Positions 30,751 through 38,643 of a stretch of DNA of 38,702 bases are shown in pieces. The translations under genes were made by a program, and so were the position numbers. The notes beneath the pieces were generated by a model, which was not told the DNA's origin, searched no databases, and saw only the letters and a list, made by a program, of their open reading frames with translations. Location of the stretch: positions 1 through 38,702 of the forward strand of contig NZ_JODY01000047.1 in assembly GCF_000718015.1 (NCBI RefSeq). The letters run 5' to 3'. Numbering within the stretch: position 1 is the stretch's first letter; every line of letters starts with the position of its first letter. The DNA comes from Streptomyces catenulae. GTDB taxonomy: Bacteria; Actinomycetota; Actinomycetes; Streptomycetales; Streptomycetaceae.

Positions 30751-32103
30751 CTAGGCGGCCGGCTGACGGGCGTCGCCCGCGACCTGCCGGAGCCCGCCGG
30801 ACACGGCAGGGGCGCCGCCGACGATCGAGTCCAGGATCTCCCCGACCCGTATCGCCGTGTTGGACAGCAGGGAGGAGGTGATGCCGTGGGTGTGCTCGGT
30901 TCCGCCCTGGAGGTAGATGCCGCAGCGCAGTTCGGGGTCGGTCGCCACGCGGTAGTCGCGCCCGACGTCGACCCGGCCCTGCTCGTCGCGGTGGCACCGC
31001 TCGGCGACCTCACCGAGCAGCCCGAGGCCGTCGGCCTGCAGGTATCCGGTGGCGCACACGACGACGTCGGCGTCGAGCAGGCTCTCCTCGCCGGTGACGA
31101 GGGACTTGATCGTGGCCTGGACGCCCTCGGCCGTCTCCTTGACGCCCGTGAGGCGCGAGACGTTCAGGAAGCGCAGCCGTTCGGCGCCGAGCACCTTCTC
31201 CCGGTACGCCTGCCGGTACAGGTCGTCGATGAGGTCGATGTCCACCACGGAGTAGTTGGTGTTGCCGTGGTAGTCCATCAGCCGGTGCTTGACGTCCTCC
31301 GGCGCGCTGAAGTAGTCGTCGACCGCCTGCGGGTCGAAGATGCGGTTGGCGAAGCTGCTGTCGTCCGCCGGGCTGTAGCCGTAGCGGGAGAAGACGGCGC
31401 ACACCTCGGCGTCCGGAAAGCGGCGGTGCAGGTAGGCGACGTTCTCGGCGGCGCTCTGACCGGCGCCGACGACGACGAAGCGGGTGGGCTCGGCGCCCTC
31501 CAGAGCGTCGACCTTCGTCAGCAGGTCGGAGTTGTGCCAGACCCGGTCGGTGCGCTCCACGCCCTCCGGCATGACCGGGCGCAGTCCGGTGCCGATGACG
31601 AGGTTGCGGGCCCGGTGGACGACGGTCTCGTCGCCGCAGCGGGCGGTCACGTCGAGGTACTCCACCACACCGTCGCGCACGACGGGTTCGACCGCGACGA
31701 CCCGGTGGCCGTACGAGACCATGTCGTCGACCTTGGCCGCGGCCCACTCGAAGTACTCGTGGAACTCCACCCGGAGCGGGAAGAGGTTCTTGTGGTTGAC
31801 GAAGTCGACCAAGCGGCCCTTGCTCTGCAGGAACTGGAGGAAGGAGTACTCGCTGGTCGGGTTCCGCAGCGTCACCAGGTCCTTCATGAAGGAGACCTGC
31901 ATCGTCGCGTCGTCGATGAGCATTCCGCGGTGCCACCCGAAGCCGGGCTGCTGCTCGAAGAAGTGAGCGGTGACCGCCTCCTGCCTTCCGACGCGCGCGT
32001 TGTGTTCGGTGAGCGCGATCGCCATGGCAACGTTCGACGGCCCGAAGCCGATACCGATCAGGTCGTGGATCAGTGGTGCGTCGCCAGGAAGAGGCTGTGA
32101 CAT
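30751..32103 (-). CDS. cchB: L-ornithine N5-monooxygenase (CchB)
   Basis: A 450-residue flavin-dependent N-hydroxylase of the SidA/PvdA/IucD family. It hydroxylates the side-chain amine of ornithine, the first step in making the hydroxamate groups of coelichelin. The FAD motif GIGFGPSN is at residues 17-24, the NADPH motif VVVGAGQSAAENVAYLH at about 210-225, and the C-terminal ATGY motif (VVCATGYLQADGL) at about 350. MKDLVTLRNPTSEYSFLQFL is the substrate-side signature of ornithine-type enzymes. The ATG at 32103 has GGGAG upstream. It is divergent from cchA, and both have iron boxes in the shared 260-base promoter region. Confidence 0.95.
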   Translation of the reverse strand: MSQPLPGDAPLIHDLIGIGFGPSNVAMAIALTEHNARVGRQEAVTAHFFEQQPGFGWHRGMLIDDATMQVSFMKDLVTLRNPTSEYSFLQFLQSKGRLVDFVNHKNLFPLRVEFHEYFEWAAAKVDDMVSYGHRVVAVEPVVRDGVVEYLDVTARCGDETVVHRARNLVIGTGLRPVMPEGVERTDRVWHNSDLLTKVDALEGAEPTRFVVVGAGQSAAENVAYLHRRFPDAEVCAVFSRYGYSPADDSSFANRIFDPQAVDDYFSAPEDVKHRLMDYHGNTNYSVVDIDLIDDLYRQAYREKVLGAERLRFLNVSRLTGVKETAEGVQATIKSLVTGEESLLDADVVVCATGYLQADGLGLLGEVAERCHRDEQGRVDVGRDYRVATDPELRCGIYLQGGTEHTHGITSSLLSNTAIRVGEILDSIVGGAPAVSGGLRQVAGDARQPAA

Positions 32104-32201
32104 GTCACTCCCATTCGTGCGGAACGGCCGCCTGCCAGGCGCCCTGTCAGGGGGAAATAGGGGGAGTCCGGGCGCGCCGGTGACCGGCAGCCGAGCGGAA
32201 C

Positions 32202-32220
32202 TTAGGTAAAGCTAACCTGA
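32202..32220. promoter_or_regulatory. Iron box before cchB
   Basis: TTAGGTAAAGCTAACCTGA matches TWAGGTWAGSCTWACCTWA at 17 of 19 positions. It lies 99 bases before the cchB start, in the divergent cchA-cchB promoter region. Confidence 0.82.
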
Positions 32221-32304
32221 TCTAGACCGAACTGTCGACCGGACGAAGCCGACATTCCATCCACCCCCCTGCCAATTGACCCCAGAATCCAGGTCGTTGC
32301 GATG

Positions 32305-32323
32305 TTAGGTAAGCCTTGCTTTA
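32305..32323. promoter_or_regulatory. Iron box before cchA
   Basis: TTAGGTAAGCCTTGCTTTA matches the degenerate consensus TWAGGTWAGSCTWACCTWA at 17 of 19 positions. It lies 41 bases before the cchA start. Confidence 0.8.
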
Positions 32324-32363
32324 CTTGCCTCTGATCTTTTCGCTCTTCTGAGGAGGAACCCTG

Positions 32364-33311
32364 ATGCGGGTCGTCATGTTCGGTTATCAAACCTGGGGCC
32401 ATCGCACCCTGAAGGCGCTCCTGGACTCCGAGCACGACGTCGTGATGGTCGTGACGCACCCCAAGAGCGAGCACGCCTACGAGAAGATCTGGAGCGACTC
32501 GGTGGCCGAGCTCGCGGAGGAGCACGGCGTCCCCGTCGTCATCCGCAACCGCCCCGACGACGACGAGCTGTTCCAGCTCCTCAAGGAGGCCGACCCGGAC
32601 ATCATCGTCGCCAACAACTGGCGCACCTGGATCCCGCCGCGCGTCTACACCCTCCCGCCGCACGGCACCCTCAACGTCCACGACTCGCTGCTGCCCAAGT
32701 ACGCCGGCTTCTCTCCGCTGATCTGGGCGCTCATCAACGGCGAGTCCGAGGTCGGCGTCACGGGCCACCTGATGGACGAGGTGCTCGACGCGGGCGACAT
32801 CGTCCTCCAGAAGGCGGTCGCGGTCGGTCCGACGGACACCGCCACCGACCTGTTCCACAAGACGGTCGACCTGATCGCCCCGGTCACCATCGGCGCCCTC
32901 GACCGGATCGCCGCGGGCGAGAGCGACTTCACCAAGCAGGACCGCTCCCAGGCCACCTTCTTCCACAAGCGGGCCGAAGAGGACATCCGGATCAACTGGG
33001 ACTGGCCCGCCGAGGACCTGGAGCGCCTGGTCCGCGCCCAGTCCGCGCCCTACCCGGCCGCCTTCACCTTCCACAGGGGCAAGCGACTCGAGGTGCTGTC
33101 CGCCGTCGTGTCCGAGGGCCTGTACGGCGGCACCCCCGGCCGCGTCTTCTACCGCGAGGGCGACGGAGTGGTGATCGTCGCCGGCGCCGACGCCCGCACG
33201 GGCCGCAACCACGGCCTGGCCATCACCGGCGTCCGCACCGAGGACGGCCGCGAACTCCCCGCCGCCGAATACTTCACCTCCATGGGCGGCTACCTGACGA
33301 GCCGCCCCTGA
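32364..33311 (+). CDS. cchA: Hydroxyornithine formyltransferase (CchA)
   Basis: A 315-residue enzyme of the methionyl-tRNA formyltransferase family. It should transfer a formyl group from N10-formyltetrahydrofolate to N5-hydroxyornithine. The catalytic triad of the family is present: Asn104 and His106 in GTLNVHDSLLPKYAGFSPLI, and Asp142 in GHLMDEVLDAGDIVLQ. A C-terminal OB-like domain follows (YPAAFTFHRGKRLEVLSAVV). The ATG at 32364 has AGGAGGAA upstream. As in S. coelicolor it is divergent from cchB and closes the cluster on this side, with a strong hairpin after the stop. Confidence 0.95.
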   Translation: MRVVMFGYQTWGHRTLKALLDSEHDVVMVVTHPKSEHAYEKIWSDSVAELAEEHGVPVVIRNRPDDDELFQLLKEADPDIIVANNWRTWIPPRVYTLPPHGTLNVHDSLLPKYAGFSPLIWALINGESEVGVTGHLMDEVLDAGDIVLQKAVAVGPTDTATDLFHKTVDLIAPVTIGALDRIAAGESDFTKQDRSQATFFHKRAEEDIRINWDWPAEDLERLVRAQSAPYPAAFTFHRGKRLEVLSAVVSEGLYGGTPGRVFYREGDGVVIVAGADARTGRNHGLAITGVRTEDGRELPAAEYFTSMGGYLTSRP

Positions 33312-33336
33312 CGCCCACGGCGCACCCGGCCCCCCT

Positions 33337-33379
33337 TGACGCCGCCCCGCCCCGGACGACCCCGGACGGGGCGGCGTCA
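33337..33379 (+). terminator. Terminator after cchA
   Basis: A perfect 13-base inverted repeat (TGACGCCGCCCCG and CGGGGCGGCGTCA) with a 17-base loop lies 26 bases after the cchA stop. Confidence 0.8.
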
Positions 33380-33448
33380 CCTCTCGTACACGGAACGTCG
33401 GCCTGACACCGCACACGGGCCGGGGCGCGCGGTACGCCGAACCCCTGA

Positions 33449-33592
33449 CTCCGCTCGTCCGCCGCCGCCACGTGGGCCGCGTCCGCGGTCACGTGCACGG
33501 ACTGTCTCTTCCAGCTGACCGGGCACGAGATCACCGACGACGGGACCCAACGGCTGCTCACTGCCGTGCGACGGTTCTTCGCACTCCCTTGA
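33449..33592 (+). other. Possible gene fragment, C-terminal tail of an unknown protein
   Basis: After a stop at 33446 one rightward frame reads through TCTDCLFQLTGHEITDDGTQ and LLTAVRRFFALP before a stop at 33590. The composition looks like real protein (CxxC, then an amphipathic end), but there is no start with a ribosome binding site. It may be the end of a decayed gene. I do not recognise the family. The rest of the roughly 230 bases between the cchA terminator and the SDR gene shows nothing else. Confidence 0.25.
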
Positions 33593-33611
33593 GTCGAGCG
33601 GCCCACAGTTT

Positions 33612-34373
33612 TCAGAGTTGGATGGCCCCGCCGTCGACGAGTAGTTCTGCGCCGGTGGTGAAGGTGCTCTGGTCCGATGCCAGGTACAGGGCGGTTGCGG
33701 CGACTTCTTCGGGGCGTCCGGCGCGTCCCAGCGGGGTCGGTACCGCGGGCTCGGCGGTGGCGTGTCGGTCGCCCTCGTCCTCGTGCGGGAAGGCGGCGCG
33801 CAGTGCGTCGCCGCCGGGGGTTTCGATGGGGCCGGGGGTGAGGGCGTTGACGCGGATACCGCGGTCGGCCAGTTCGGCGGCCCAGGTGCGGGCGAGGCTG
33901 CGGATCGCGGCTTTGGTGGCGGCGTAGACGCCCAGGCCCGGGTGGGCGCGTAGCGCCGAGCTGGAGGACAGCAGGATCACCGAGGCGTCGGGCGTCAGCA
34001 ACGGCAGCGCCTTCTGGACGGTGAAGATCGTGCCCTTGAGGTTGATGGAGGTGGTGCGTTCGTACTCCTCCTCCGTGATCGCGCCGAGCGGGCCGTAGTC
34101 GCCGACGCCGGCATTGGCGACGACGACGTCGAGGCGGCCGCTGCGGTCGGAGATTTCGGCGTAGAGCCGGTTGAGGTCGTCGAGGTTCGAGGTGTCTCCC
34201 TGGATGGCGATGCCTCGGGGGCCGATCTGCGCGGCCGCGGCTTCCAGCTCGGTGGTGCGGCGGCCGGTGAGGTAGACCGTCGCGCCCTCGGTTGCAAACC
34301 GTCGGGCGATCGCCAGGCCGATGCCGCTGGAGGCGCCGGTGACGAGGGCGGTCTTGTTGTCCAGGTGTCCCAT
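33612..34373 (-). CDS. SDR-family oxidoreductase
   Basis: A 253-residue classical short-chain dehydrogenase/reductase. The cofactor motif TGASSGIG is at residues 12-19, NAG is in VVVANAGVGDYGPLG, the catalytic Ser lies in ILLSSSSALRA and the YxxxK pair in GVYAATKAAIRSLARTW. The ending TTGAELLVDGGAIQL is typical. The sequence TGRRTTELEAAA after strand 2 favours NADP(H). The ATG at 34373 has GGAG six bases upstream; a GTG at 34385 would add four residues. The substrate is unknown. It lies 84 bases downstream of an Rrf2 regulator gene, and an inverted repeat matching that before the regulator lies in its promoter. Confidence 0.9.
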   Translation of the reverse strand: MGHLDNKTALVTGASSGIGLAIARRFATEGATVYLTGRRTTELEAAAAQIGPRGIAIQGDTSNLDDLNRLYAEISDRSGRLDVVVANAGVGDYGPLGAITEEEYERTTSINLKGTIFTVQKALPLLTPDASVILLSSSSALRAHPGLGVYAATKAAIRSLARTWAAELADRGIRVNALTPGPIETPGGDALRAAFPHEDEGDRHATAEPAVPTPLGRAGRPEEVAATALYLASDQSTFTTGAELLVDGGAIQL

Positions 34374-34394
34374 GGGGTTCTCCACATCATTGTC

Positions 34395-34411
34395 GTAACT
34401 GGATTGGTTAC
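34395..34411. promoter_or_regulatory. Putative Rrf2 operator before the SDR gene
   Basis: GTAAC-N7-GTTAC inverted repeat, 22 bases before the SDR start. The same half sites and spacing occur before the neighbouring Rrf2 gene at 34907-34925, with further matching bases outside (TCGTAAC on the left), which makes a shared operator likely. Confidence 0.68.
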
Positions 34412-34456
34412 ATTAAGGGCCGAGAGAAAAGAGCAGCCCATGAAGGCGGGAGCGAG

Positions 34457-34888
34457 CTAGGTGGCGTTGAGTACGCCCCGAAGGACATCCTCCAGCGTGG
34501 TCTTCGCGAGTTCCTTGCGCAGGGCGGTCTCGACGTCGTCGTAGACGGTGGTCATCGCCGGACCGATTCCCCGGCCCACCACGCATTCGGGGTTGGGTGT
34601 CGAGCGGTGCAGCGCGAAGAGCGGTCCCGGCTCGACGGCTTCGTAGACGTCGAGCAGGGTGATCGCCGTCGGCTCGCGGGAGAGCATCCACCCCGCCCCC
34701 ACGCCGCGCCGGGAGTCGGCCAGACCCGCCTTGCGCAATTCGGCCAGCAGGCGGCGGATGACGACCGGATTGGTGTTGACGCTCGCGGCGATCTGTTCCG
34801 AGGTGGCCACCTCGTGGCCGCGGCGCTGGTACAGGCCGATCCACGCCAGGGCGTGCGCGGCGACGGTCAGCTTGCTGTTCGCGCTCAC
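34457..34888 (-). CDS. Rrf2-family transcriptional regulator
   Basis: A 143-residue Rrf2 protein. The winged helix-turn-helix is seen in VATSEQIAASVNTNPVVIRR, LLAELRKAGLADSRRGVGAG and WMLSREPTAITLLDVYEAVE, the classic Rrf2 pattern. Only one cysteine (NPECVVG) is in the region where IscR-type members carry three for an iron-sulfur cluster, so it probably senses a thiol-reactive or redox signal by other means, as in YwnA-like members. The GTG at 34888 has GGGAGG upstream and starts the conserved first helix (SANSKLTVAAHALAWIGLYQ). It likely represses itself and the SDR gene. Confidence 0.87.
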   Translation of the reverse strand: MSANSKLTVAAHALAWIGLYQRRGHEVATSEQIAASVNTNPVVIRRLLAELRKAGLADSRRGVGAGWMLSREPTAITLLDVYEAVEPGPLFALHRSTPNPECVVGRGIGPAMTTVYDDVETALRKELAKTTLEDVLRGVLNAT

Positions 34889-34906
34889 GTTCAACCACCT
34901 CCCGGT

Positions 34907-34925
34907 CGTAACGCTAAGAGTTACG
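34907..34925. promoter_or_regulatory. Putative autoregulatory operator of the Rrf2 gene
   Basis: CGTAAC-N7-GTTACG, a perfect inverted repeat 18 bases before the GTG start. It overlaps the region upstream of the ribosome binding site and matches the repeat before the SDR gene in half site and spacing. Confidence 0.7.
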
Positions 34926-35089
34926 TCTGGGTGGCGCAAGCCCTTCTCGTTCAAATTCCTCGCCGCCGAAGGGTGCGGCTAACGGCGGGCGCCTCCTGCC
35001 GCGACGGGGATCCGGGAGGGTGCGGAAGCCGGGGAGGCGGCGGTGGAATTCGCTGGGCGTCCGTTCACCCCGGACTTACCATCGCGCGC

Positions 35090-36013
35090 ATGACAACGCA
35101 TCACGAGATGGTCGAAGCGGCGCTGGCCCGTATCACCACCGGTTACGTGTTCCCCGAGAAGACCGCTGTCATCGACGCGGCGATCCGGCGTCGGCTGGCC
35201 GAAGGGGCGTATCGGGGCCTGGACGTGCGGGAGTTGTGCGAGCGCGTCACGGAGGACCTTCAGCGTGCCTGTCCGGATAAGCACTTGCGGTTGTTGTGGA
35301 CCGAGGATCCGCAGTCGCTGGAGGAGGAGCCGGAGAGTGTCGCCCGGGCCCGTTTCGCGCAGCACGCCCGGGAGAGCAACTACGGCGTCCGGCGGGTGGA
35401 GCAGCTCGACGGCAACATCGGCTATCTCGACCTGCGCATGATCGCCCCCGCCGATCTGGGTGGCCTCGCGACCGCTGCCGCCATGCAACTCCTCAGCACC
35501 ACAGCCGCGTTGATCATCGACCTGCGGCAGTGCCGGGGCGGCTCACCGGAGGGCGTGCAGTTGTGGTGCAGCTACTTCTTCGCCGACGACGGGGTGCACC
35601 TGAACGACATCTACGAGCGGGACACCGGGTCGACCCGCCAGTACTGGACCCTCGGGCACCTCACCGCCCCGCGCTACCTGGACCGGCCGGTCACCATACT
35701 GACCAGCGAGCTCACCTTCTCCGGCGGCGAGGAGCTGGCGTACAACCTGAAGGTGCTGGGGCGCGCCACCCTGATCGGCCGGACCACCCGAGGCGGCGCC
35801 CACCCCACGGCGCGCATTCCGGTCGCCCCGCACGTGACCGTGACGGTTCCCACCGCTCGCTCCATCAACCCGGTCACCGGCACCAACTGGGAAGGCGTCG
35901 GCGTGGAGCCCGACCTCGCCGTCGCCGCCGAGGACGCGCTGAAGGCGGCGTTGGCGCACCTGCGGGCGGCAGACGGGGCGGGGCTCGCCGCCGATGGCAG
36001 GACTTCGGGGTGA
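35090..36013 (+). CDS. S41-family peptidase (IRBP-like)
   Basis: A 307-residue protein of the S41 tail-specific protease superfamily, in the branch resembling the retinoid-binding protein IRBP. The N-terminal helical domain (YVFPEKTAVIDAAIRRRLAE) is typical of that branch, followed by LDGNIGYLDLRMIAPADL, LIIDLRQCRGGSPEGVQLW, and the nucleophile Ser211 in TILTSELTFSGGEELAYNLK. The end GVGVEPDLAVAAEDAL matches the family. There is no signal peptide, so it is probably cytoplasmic. No PDZ domain is present. The ATG at 35090 was taken because the IRBP-like domain begins there; the ribosome binding site is weak. The function in Streptomyces is unknown. Confidence 0.82.
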   Translation: MTTHHEMVEAALARITTGYVFPEKTAVIDAAIRRRLAEGAYRGLDVRELCERVTEDLQRACPDKHLRLLWTEDPQSLEEEPESVARARFAQHARESNYGVRRVEQLDGNIGYLDLRMIAPADLGGLATAAAMQLLSTTAALIIDLRQCRGGSPEGVQLWCSYFFADDGVHLNDIYERDTGSTRQYWTLGHLTAPRYLDRPVTILTSELTFSGGEELAYNLKVLGRATLIGRTTRGGAHPTARIPVAPHVTVTVPTARSINPVTGTNWEGVGVEPDLAVAAEDALKAALAHLRAADGAGLAADGRTSG

Positions 36014-36292
36014 CGTTGACCTCCAGGGGGTTCCGGTGCGGCCTCGGATCGGCAGGCAGGGGATCGATTCCGGCTGGCCTGTTGTAGCCCTGTAACAGGG
36101 GCCGTGAGCACTTGGAGCTGCACCCGTTCGTGTGATCGACTTTTCAGTGCCCGAGAGGGACGCGAAGCGCAACGCGACGCTTCGTCACGGCCGGACACGA
36201 TTCCGGCCGACCGCGGGGCCGGTCCGATCCAGCCGCGCTCCGCGAGTAGCGGGCCCGTGTGCCGCAGAGGCGCACACGCACCGCTACGCCAC
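36014..36292. other. Intergenic stretch, no gene supported
   Basis: The region has small inverted repeats (CCTGTT and AACAGG near 36078-36099; CGAAGCG and CGCTTCG at 36163-36184), the first of which could end the peptidase transcript. I see no credible coding frame. The promoter of the small secreted protein must lie in its right part. Confidence 0.45.
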
Positions 36293-36316
36293 TGCACGTA
36301 TGCACGTATGCACGTA
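36293..36316 (+). repeat. Three tandem TGCACGTA octamers before a secreted protein gene
   Basis: TGCACGTA is repeated exactly three times without spacing, ending at the base before the ribosome binding site AAGGAG of the small secreted protein gene. The pattern could be a regulator-binding array, a leader structure (each unit contains the palindrome TGCA), or a slippage-prone tract. Confidence 0.9.
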
Positions 36317-36329
36317 AAGGAGAGAAAAC

Positions 36330-36575
36330 ATGCGCAAGTTCCAGCGCGCAGCAGTCGCAGCCGCCGGCATCCTGGCCTTGTCCGGCCTCGGTGTTGGAGC
36401 CGCTCAGGCTGCCGACCTCCCCTCGATCGACACGCAGGGCGACGCTGCGACGGACTGCTTCACGAAGGAGACCCAGCAGCTGATGGACAGGGGCGTGGGC
36501 CACCACGTCACGATCGTCCACTGCGAACGCGAGCCCCAGAACCCGGGCAGCATGCTGGTCTTCTACCGGGGCTGA
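36330..36575 (+). CDS. Small secreted protein of unknown function
   Basis: An 81-residue precursor. The N-terminus MRKFQRAAVAAAGILALSGL is a clear Sec signal peptide, with a likely cut after AQA in GVGAAQAADLPS, leaving a mature protein of about 53 residues. The mature part has two cysteines (DCFTKE and VHCERE), which may form one disulfide. A strong AAGGAG lies 8 bases before the ATG. I know no family with this pattern. Similar short two-cysteine exported proteins are common and uncharacterised in Streptomyces. Three tandem octamers lie directly upstream. Confidence 0.8.
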   Translation: MRKFQRAAVAAAGILALSGLGVGAAQAADLPSIDTQGDAATDCFTKETQQLMDRGVGHHVTIVHCEREPQNPGSMLVFYRG

Positions 36576-36692
36576 GTCCGAGGCGGGTCGCCTCCGGCCC
36601 CCTCCACCGGGCCCCGGCCTCCTTGGCCGCGGGCACATCGGAGAGCCGGGCGCCGGACCCGTACCGGGCGTTCCGTCGATGTGACGGACGAA

Positions 36693-36732
36693 GGCGGCTT
36701 CTCCACCCCCTGCACGGGGTTGGAGGGGCCGC
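36693..36732 (+). terminator. Probable terminator after the small secreted protein gene
   Basis: An imperfect hairpin: GCGGC pairs with GCCGC and CCACCCC with GGGGTTGG (one bulge), loop CTGCAC, followed by TTTC. It lies about 120 bases after the stop. The rest of 36576-36899 holds no gene I can support. Confidence 0.45.
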
Positions 36733-36899
36733 TTTCGTGCTGCTCGGTGAGGGTTGGCGGTCAGACGGTGGGCGAGGGCTACGGCGCGCACGTCGAGGAA
36801 CTGGAGGCCGGGCTCCCCCGCGCCGCGGCGGTCACGTCCTCCTGGTGCACCTGCTGCTCGACCGCCGATGCCGCTCGTCCCGGCTGCGGGTGCGGTGTA

Positions 36900-37466
36900 T
36901 TACGTGGTGATGCGCGGCGGATTCGCCCTGGCTGATTGTGCGGCGTATTCCTCGTCCCGGATGAAGGACCAGGACGTGGGGAGGTACTGGTCGTCGCGGC
37001 CTTTGATGACTTCGGCCGCGGCGCTGCGGGCCGGTGGAGCGCTCAAGTAGGCGTTGATTCGAGGGCTGTCACGCAATTCCGGGGGCCATTTTTCGTAGAC
37101 GGGCAGCCGGTTGAGGTTGCACGGTTTGCAGAGGATCCCGCGTACACAGCACTTACGTATGCGTGAAGGGCCGCAGCAGGTGTGGTCGTGATCGATCTGC
37201 CAGATCGACGGCGCTTCGTGCGGGATGCCTCCGTCGCACGCTTCCGAGTTGTCGCCGCACAGAGCGCATCGGAACCCCTGCGCCCGCCAGATGGCGTTGT
37301 ACTTGGCTATCGAGAGGCCGTACCTCCACATACGTCGCTGCATGCGTCGACATCGGTGGCACACCCTGGTTCCCTCGACGAGGCGCGGAACGTCCTCCTC
37401 ACACAGGGAGCAGTACTCGTCTTCCCAGTCCCAGTCCCAGTCCCCGCCACGTGCACGGCCTTGCAT
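36900..37466 (-). CDS. HNH protein of the recombination endonuclease VII type
   Basis: A 188-residue protein. The C-terminal core has the endonuclease VII pattern: YNAIWRAQGFRCALCGDNSE, WQIDHDHTCC and VRGILCKPCNLNRLPVYE, where CxxC pairs bind zinc and DHDH is the active-site motif. An additional CxxC pair near the N-terminus (YCSLC, CHRC) suggests a second zinc site. The start at 37466 has GGAGGGAG upstream. Just after it the gene has an internal short repeat coding for DWDWDW. Such proteins occur in phages and as toxin domains. It is next to a toxin remnant, with no phage gene in sight. Confidence 0.8.
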   Translation of the reverse strand: MQGRARGGDWDWDWEDEYCSLCEEDVPRLVEGTRVCHRCRRMQRRMWRYGLSIAKYNAIWRAQGFRCALCGDNSEACDGGIPHEAPSIWQIDHDHTCCGPSRIRKCCVRGILCKPCNLNRLPVYEKWPPELRDSPRINAYLSAPPARSAAAEVIKGRDDQYLPTSWSFIRDEEYAAQSARANPPRITT

Positions 37467-37779
37467 GAGGCTCCCTCCACCTATGCGGCTAGAAGATAGG
37501 CCATGCCACCGACAAGCGGTGGGTCTTCGAACCGCGGCGGAGGCTCGATCGGCCGACGGCGTCGGGCTCGGGCCGGCTTCTTCGGTGCGCGGGCGGCGCC
37601 GTGCCGGCAGAGGCCCCGTTCCGACGGGGAGCATGGGGAATGCCCTGGTGCTGGCGCAGTCCTGCCTACCGACGTGGATGCGCCCCCAGTTCGCGGGGCC
37701 GTGGCCACCGACGGGGCCGACTGCGGCGACCGGCGGCAGCGGCGACGGAGCACTGTTCAGGGGATCTGGCGCGTACTGG
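37467..37779. other. Stretch between the endonuclease gene and the toxin remnant, no gene supported
   Basis: About 310 bases. A rightward frame is open through it into the toxin remnant, but it codes for an Arg- and Pro-rich peptide unlike the remnant's coding style, so it is probably not translated. It may mark where the missing front of the toxin gene was replaced by unrelated sequence. Confidence 0.4.
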
Positions 37780-38643
37780 GTGTCCAGGGTGACCGCTGTG
37801 CCCCTCCCGGCACCTGCCGAGCCCCAAGGTCTGGACCGTCTGAAAAGCGAAACCGGCAACACGGTGAAGAGCCAGCTGATCGGGGCGGAGCACCAGCTGG
37901 GCGGCATCGTCAAGACCGGCACCTCCATGCTGCGCCTGGCCCGCACGGTCAACCCCCAGGATCCCTACAATCTGACCCACCCGGCCGACTACGCCACCAA
38001 CCTCACCAGTGTCGCCGGTGGCCTGGTCCGCACTGCCAACCACCCCACGGAGCTGGTCAAGGGCTTCGTCGGCGAGGGGTGGGGCACCGACCGCAACGAA
38101 GCCATGGGGGCCTTCGCGACGAATTTCATCGGCGGCGGAGGCGCCGTAAGCAAGGTCGGCGCCAAGGCCGTCGCCCATGGTATGGAAAGTACTGTCGCCA
38201 AAGACACCGCCAAAACCGTCAGCCACACCGCCGCCAAGGACTCCGCGGGCCTTGCCCGGCATGCCGATGACGCGGCCGATGCAGCTCGGCGCACGGATGA
38301 TGTGGCGACGCATTCCGACAGTGCGGCCAGCATGCCGATGACGCCGCGGGGGCGGGTAAGGGACTGGATCCTGACGACCCCCGTAGCCTTTGCGTCGGCC
38401 TTCGTGGGAACCACCAAGGACCCCCATGCCAACTGGCTGAGCGATTACCGGTACGAGGTGGACGCTCCCGGCGGAATCGATGCCAACCAGACCCTGCCGG
38501 ACAACAAGTACCGCGGTGAGCAGGAGATCGCCTTCGCCGGAGGTATCGACGCAAGCACATCAAGGGAGCCTGGGAGATCCACCGCGATGGGACAAAGGGA
38601 GAATGGATAGCGAACCCCCATTACGAACCTCATGTCCCCAGAC
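37780..38643 (+). pseudogene. Truncated polymorphic toxin with ADP-ribosyltransferase-like C-terminus, frameshifted
   Basis: The readable part begins near a GTG at 37780. It contains NPQDPYNLTHPADYATNLTS and FVGEGWGTDRNEAMGAFATN, a linker region common in large Streptomyces toxins, then an Ala-rich linker, then SAFVGTTKDP and YRYEVDAPGGIDANQTLPDN with GEQEIAFAGGID. The last block matches the end of scabin/pierisin-like ADP-ribosyltransferases, where EQE would be the (Q/E)xE motif. The usual N-terminal delivery domains and the arginine strand of the enzyme are missing. A one-base shift between 38550 and 38551 moves the expected ending (HIKGAWEIHRDGTKGEWIAN, then PHYEPHVP) to another frame; unshifted, the frame stops at 38610. 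The contig ends before the gene does. Confidence 0.62.

Noticed and set aside
37420..37445. CCCAGT tandem units as a regulatory repeat or CRISPR-like array
   Set aside because: They lie inside the endonuclease gene and simply encode the DWDWDW stretch; no spacers or longer repeats exist anywhere in the window.
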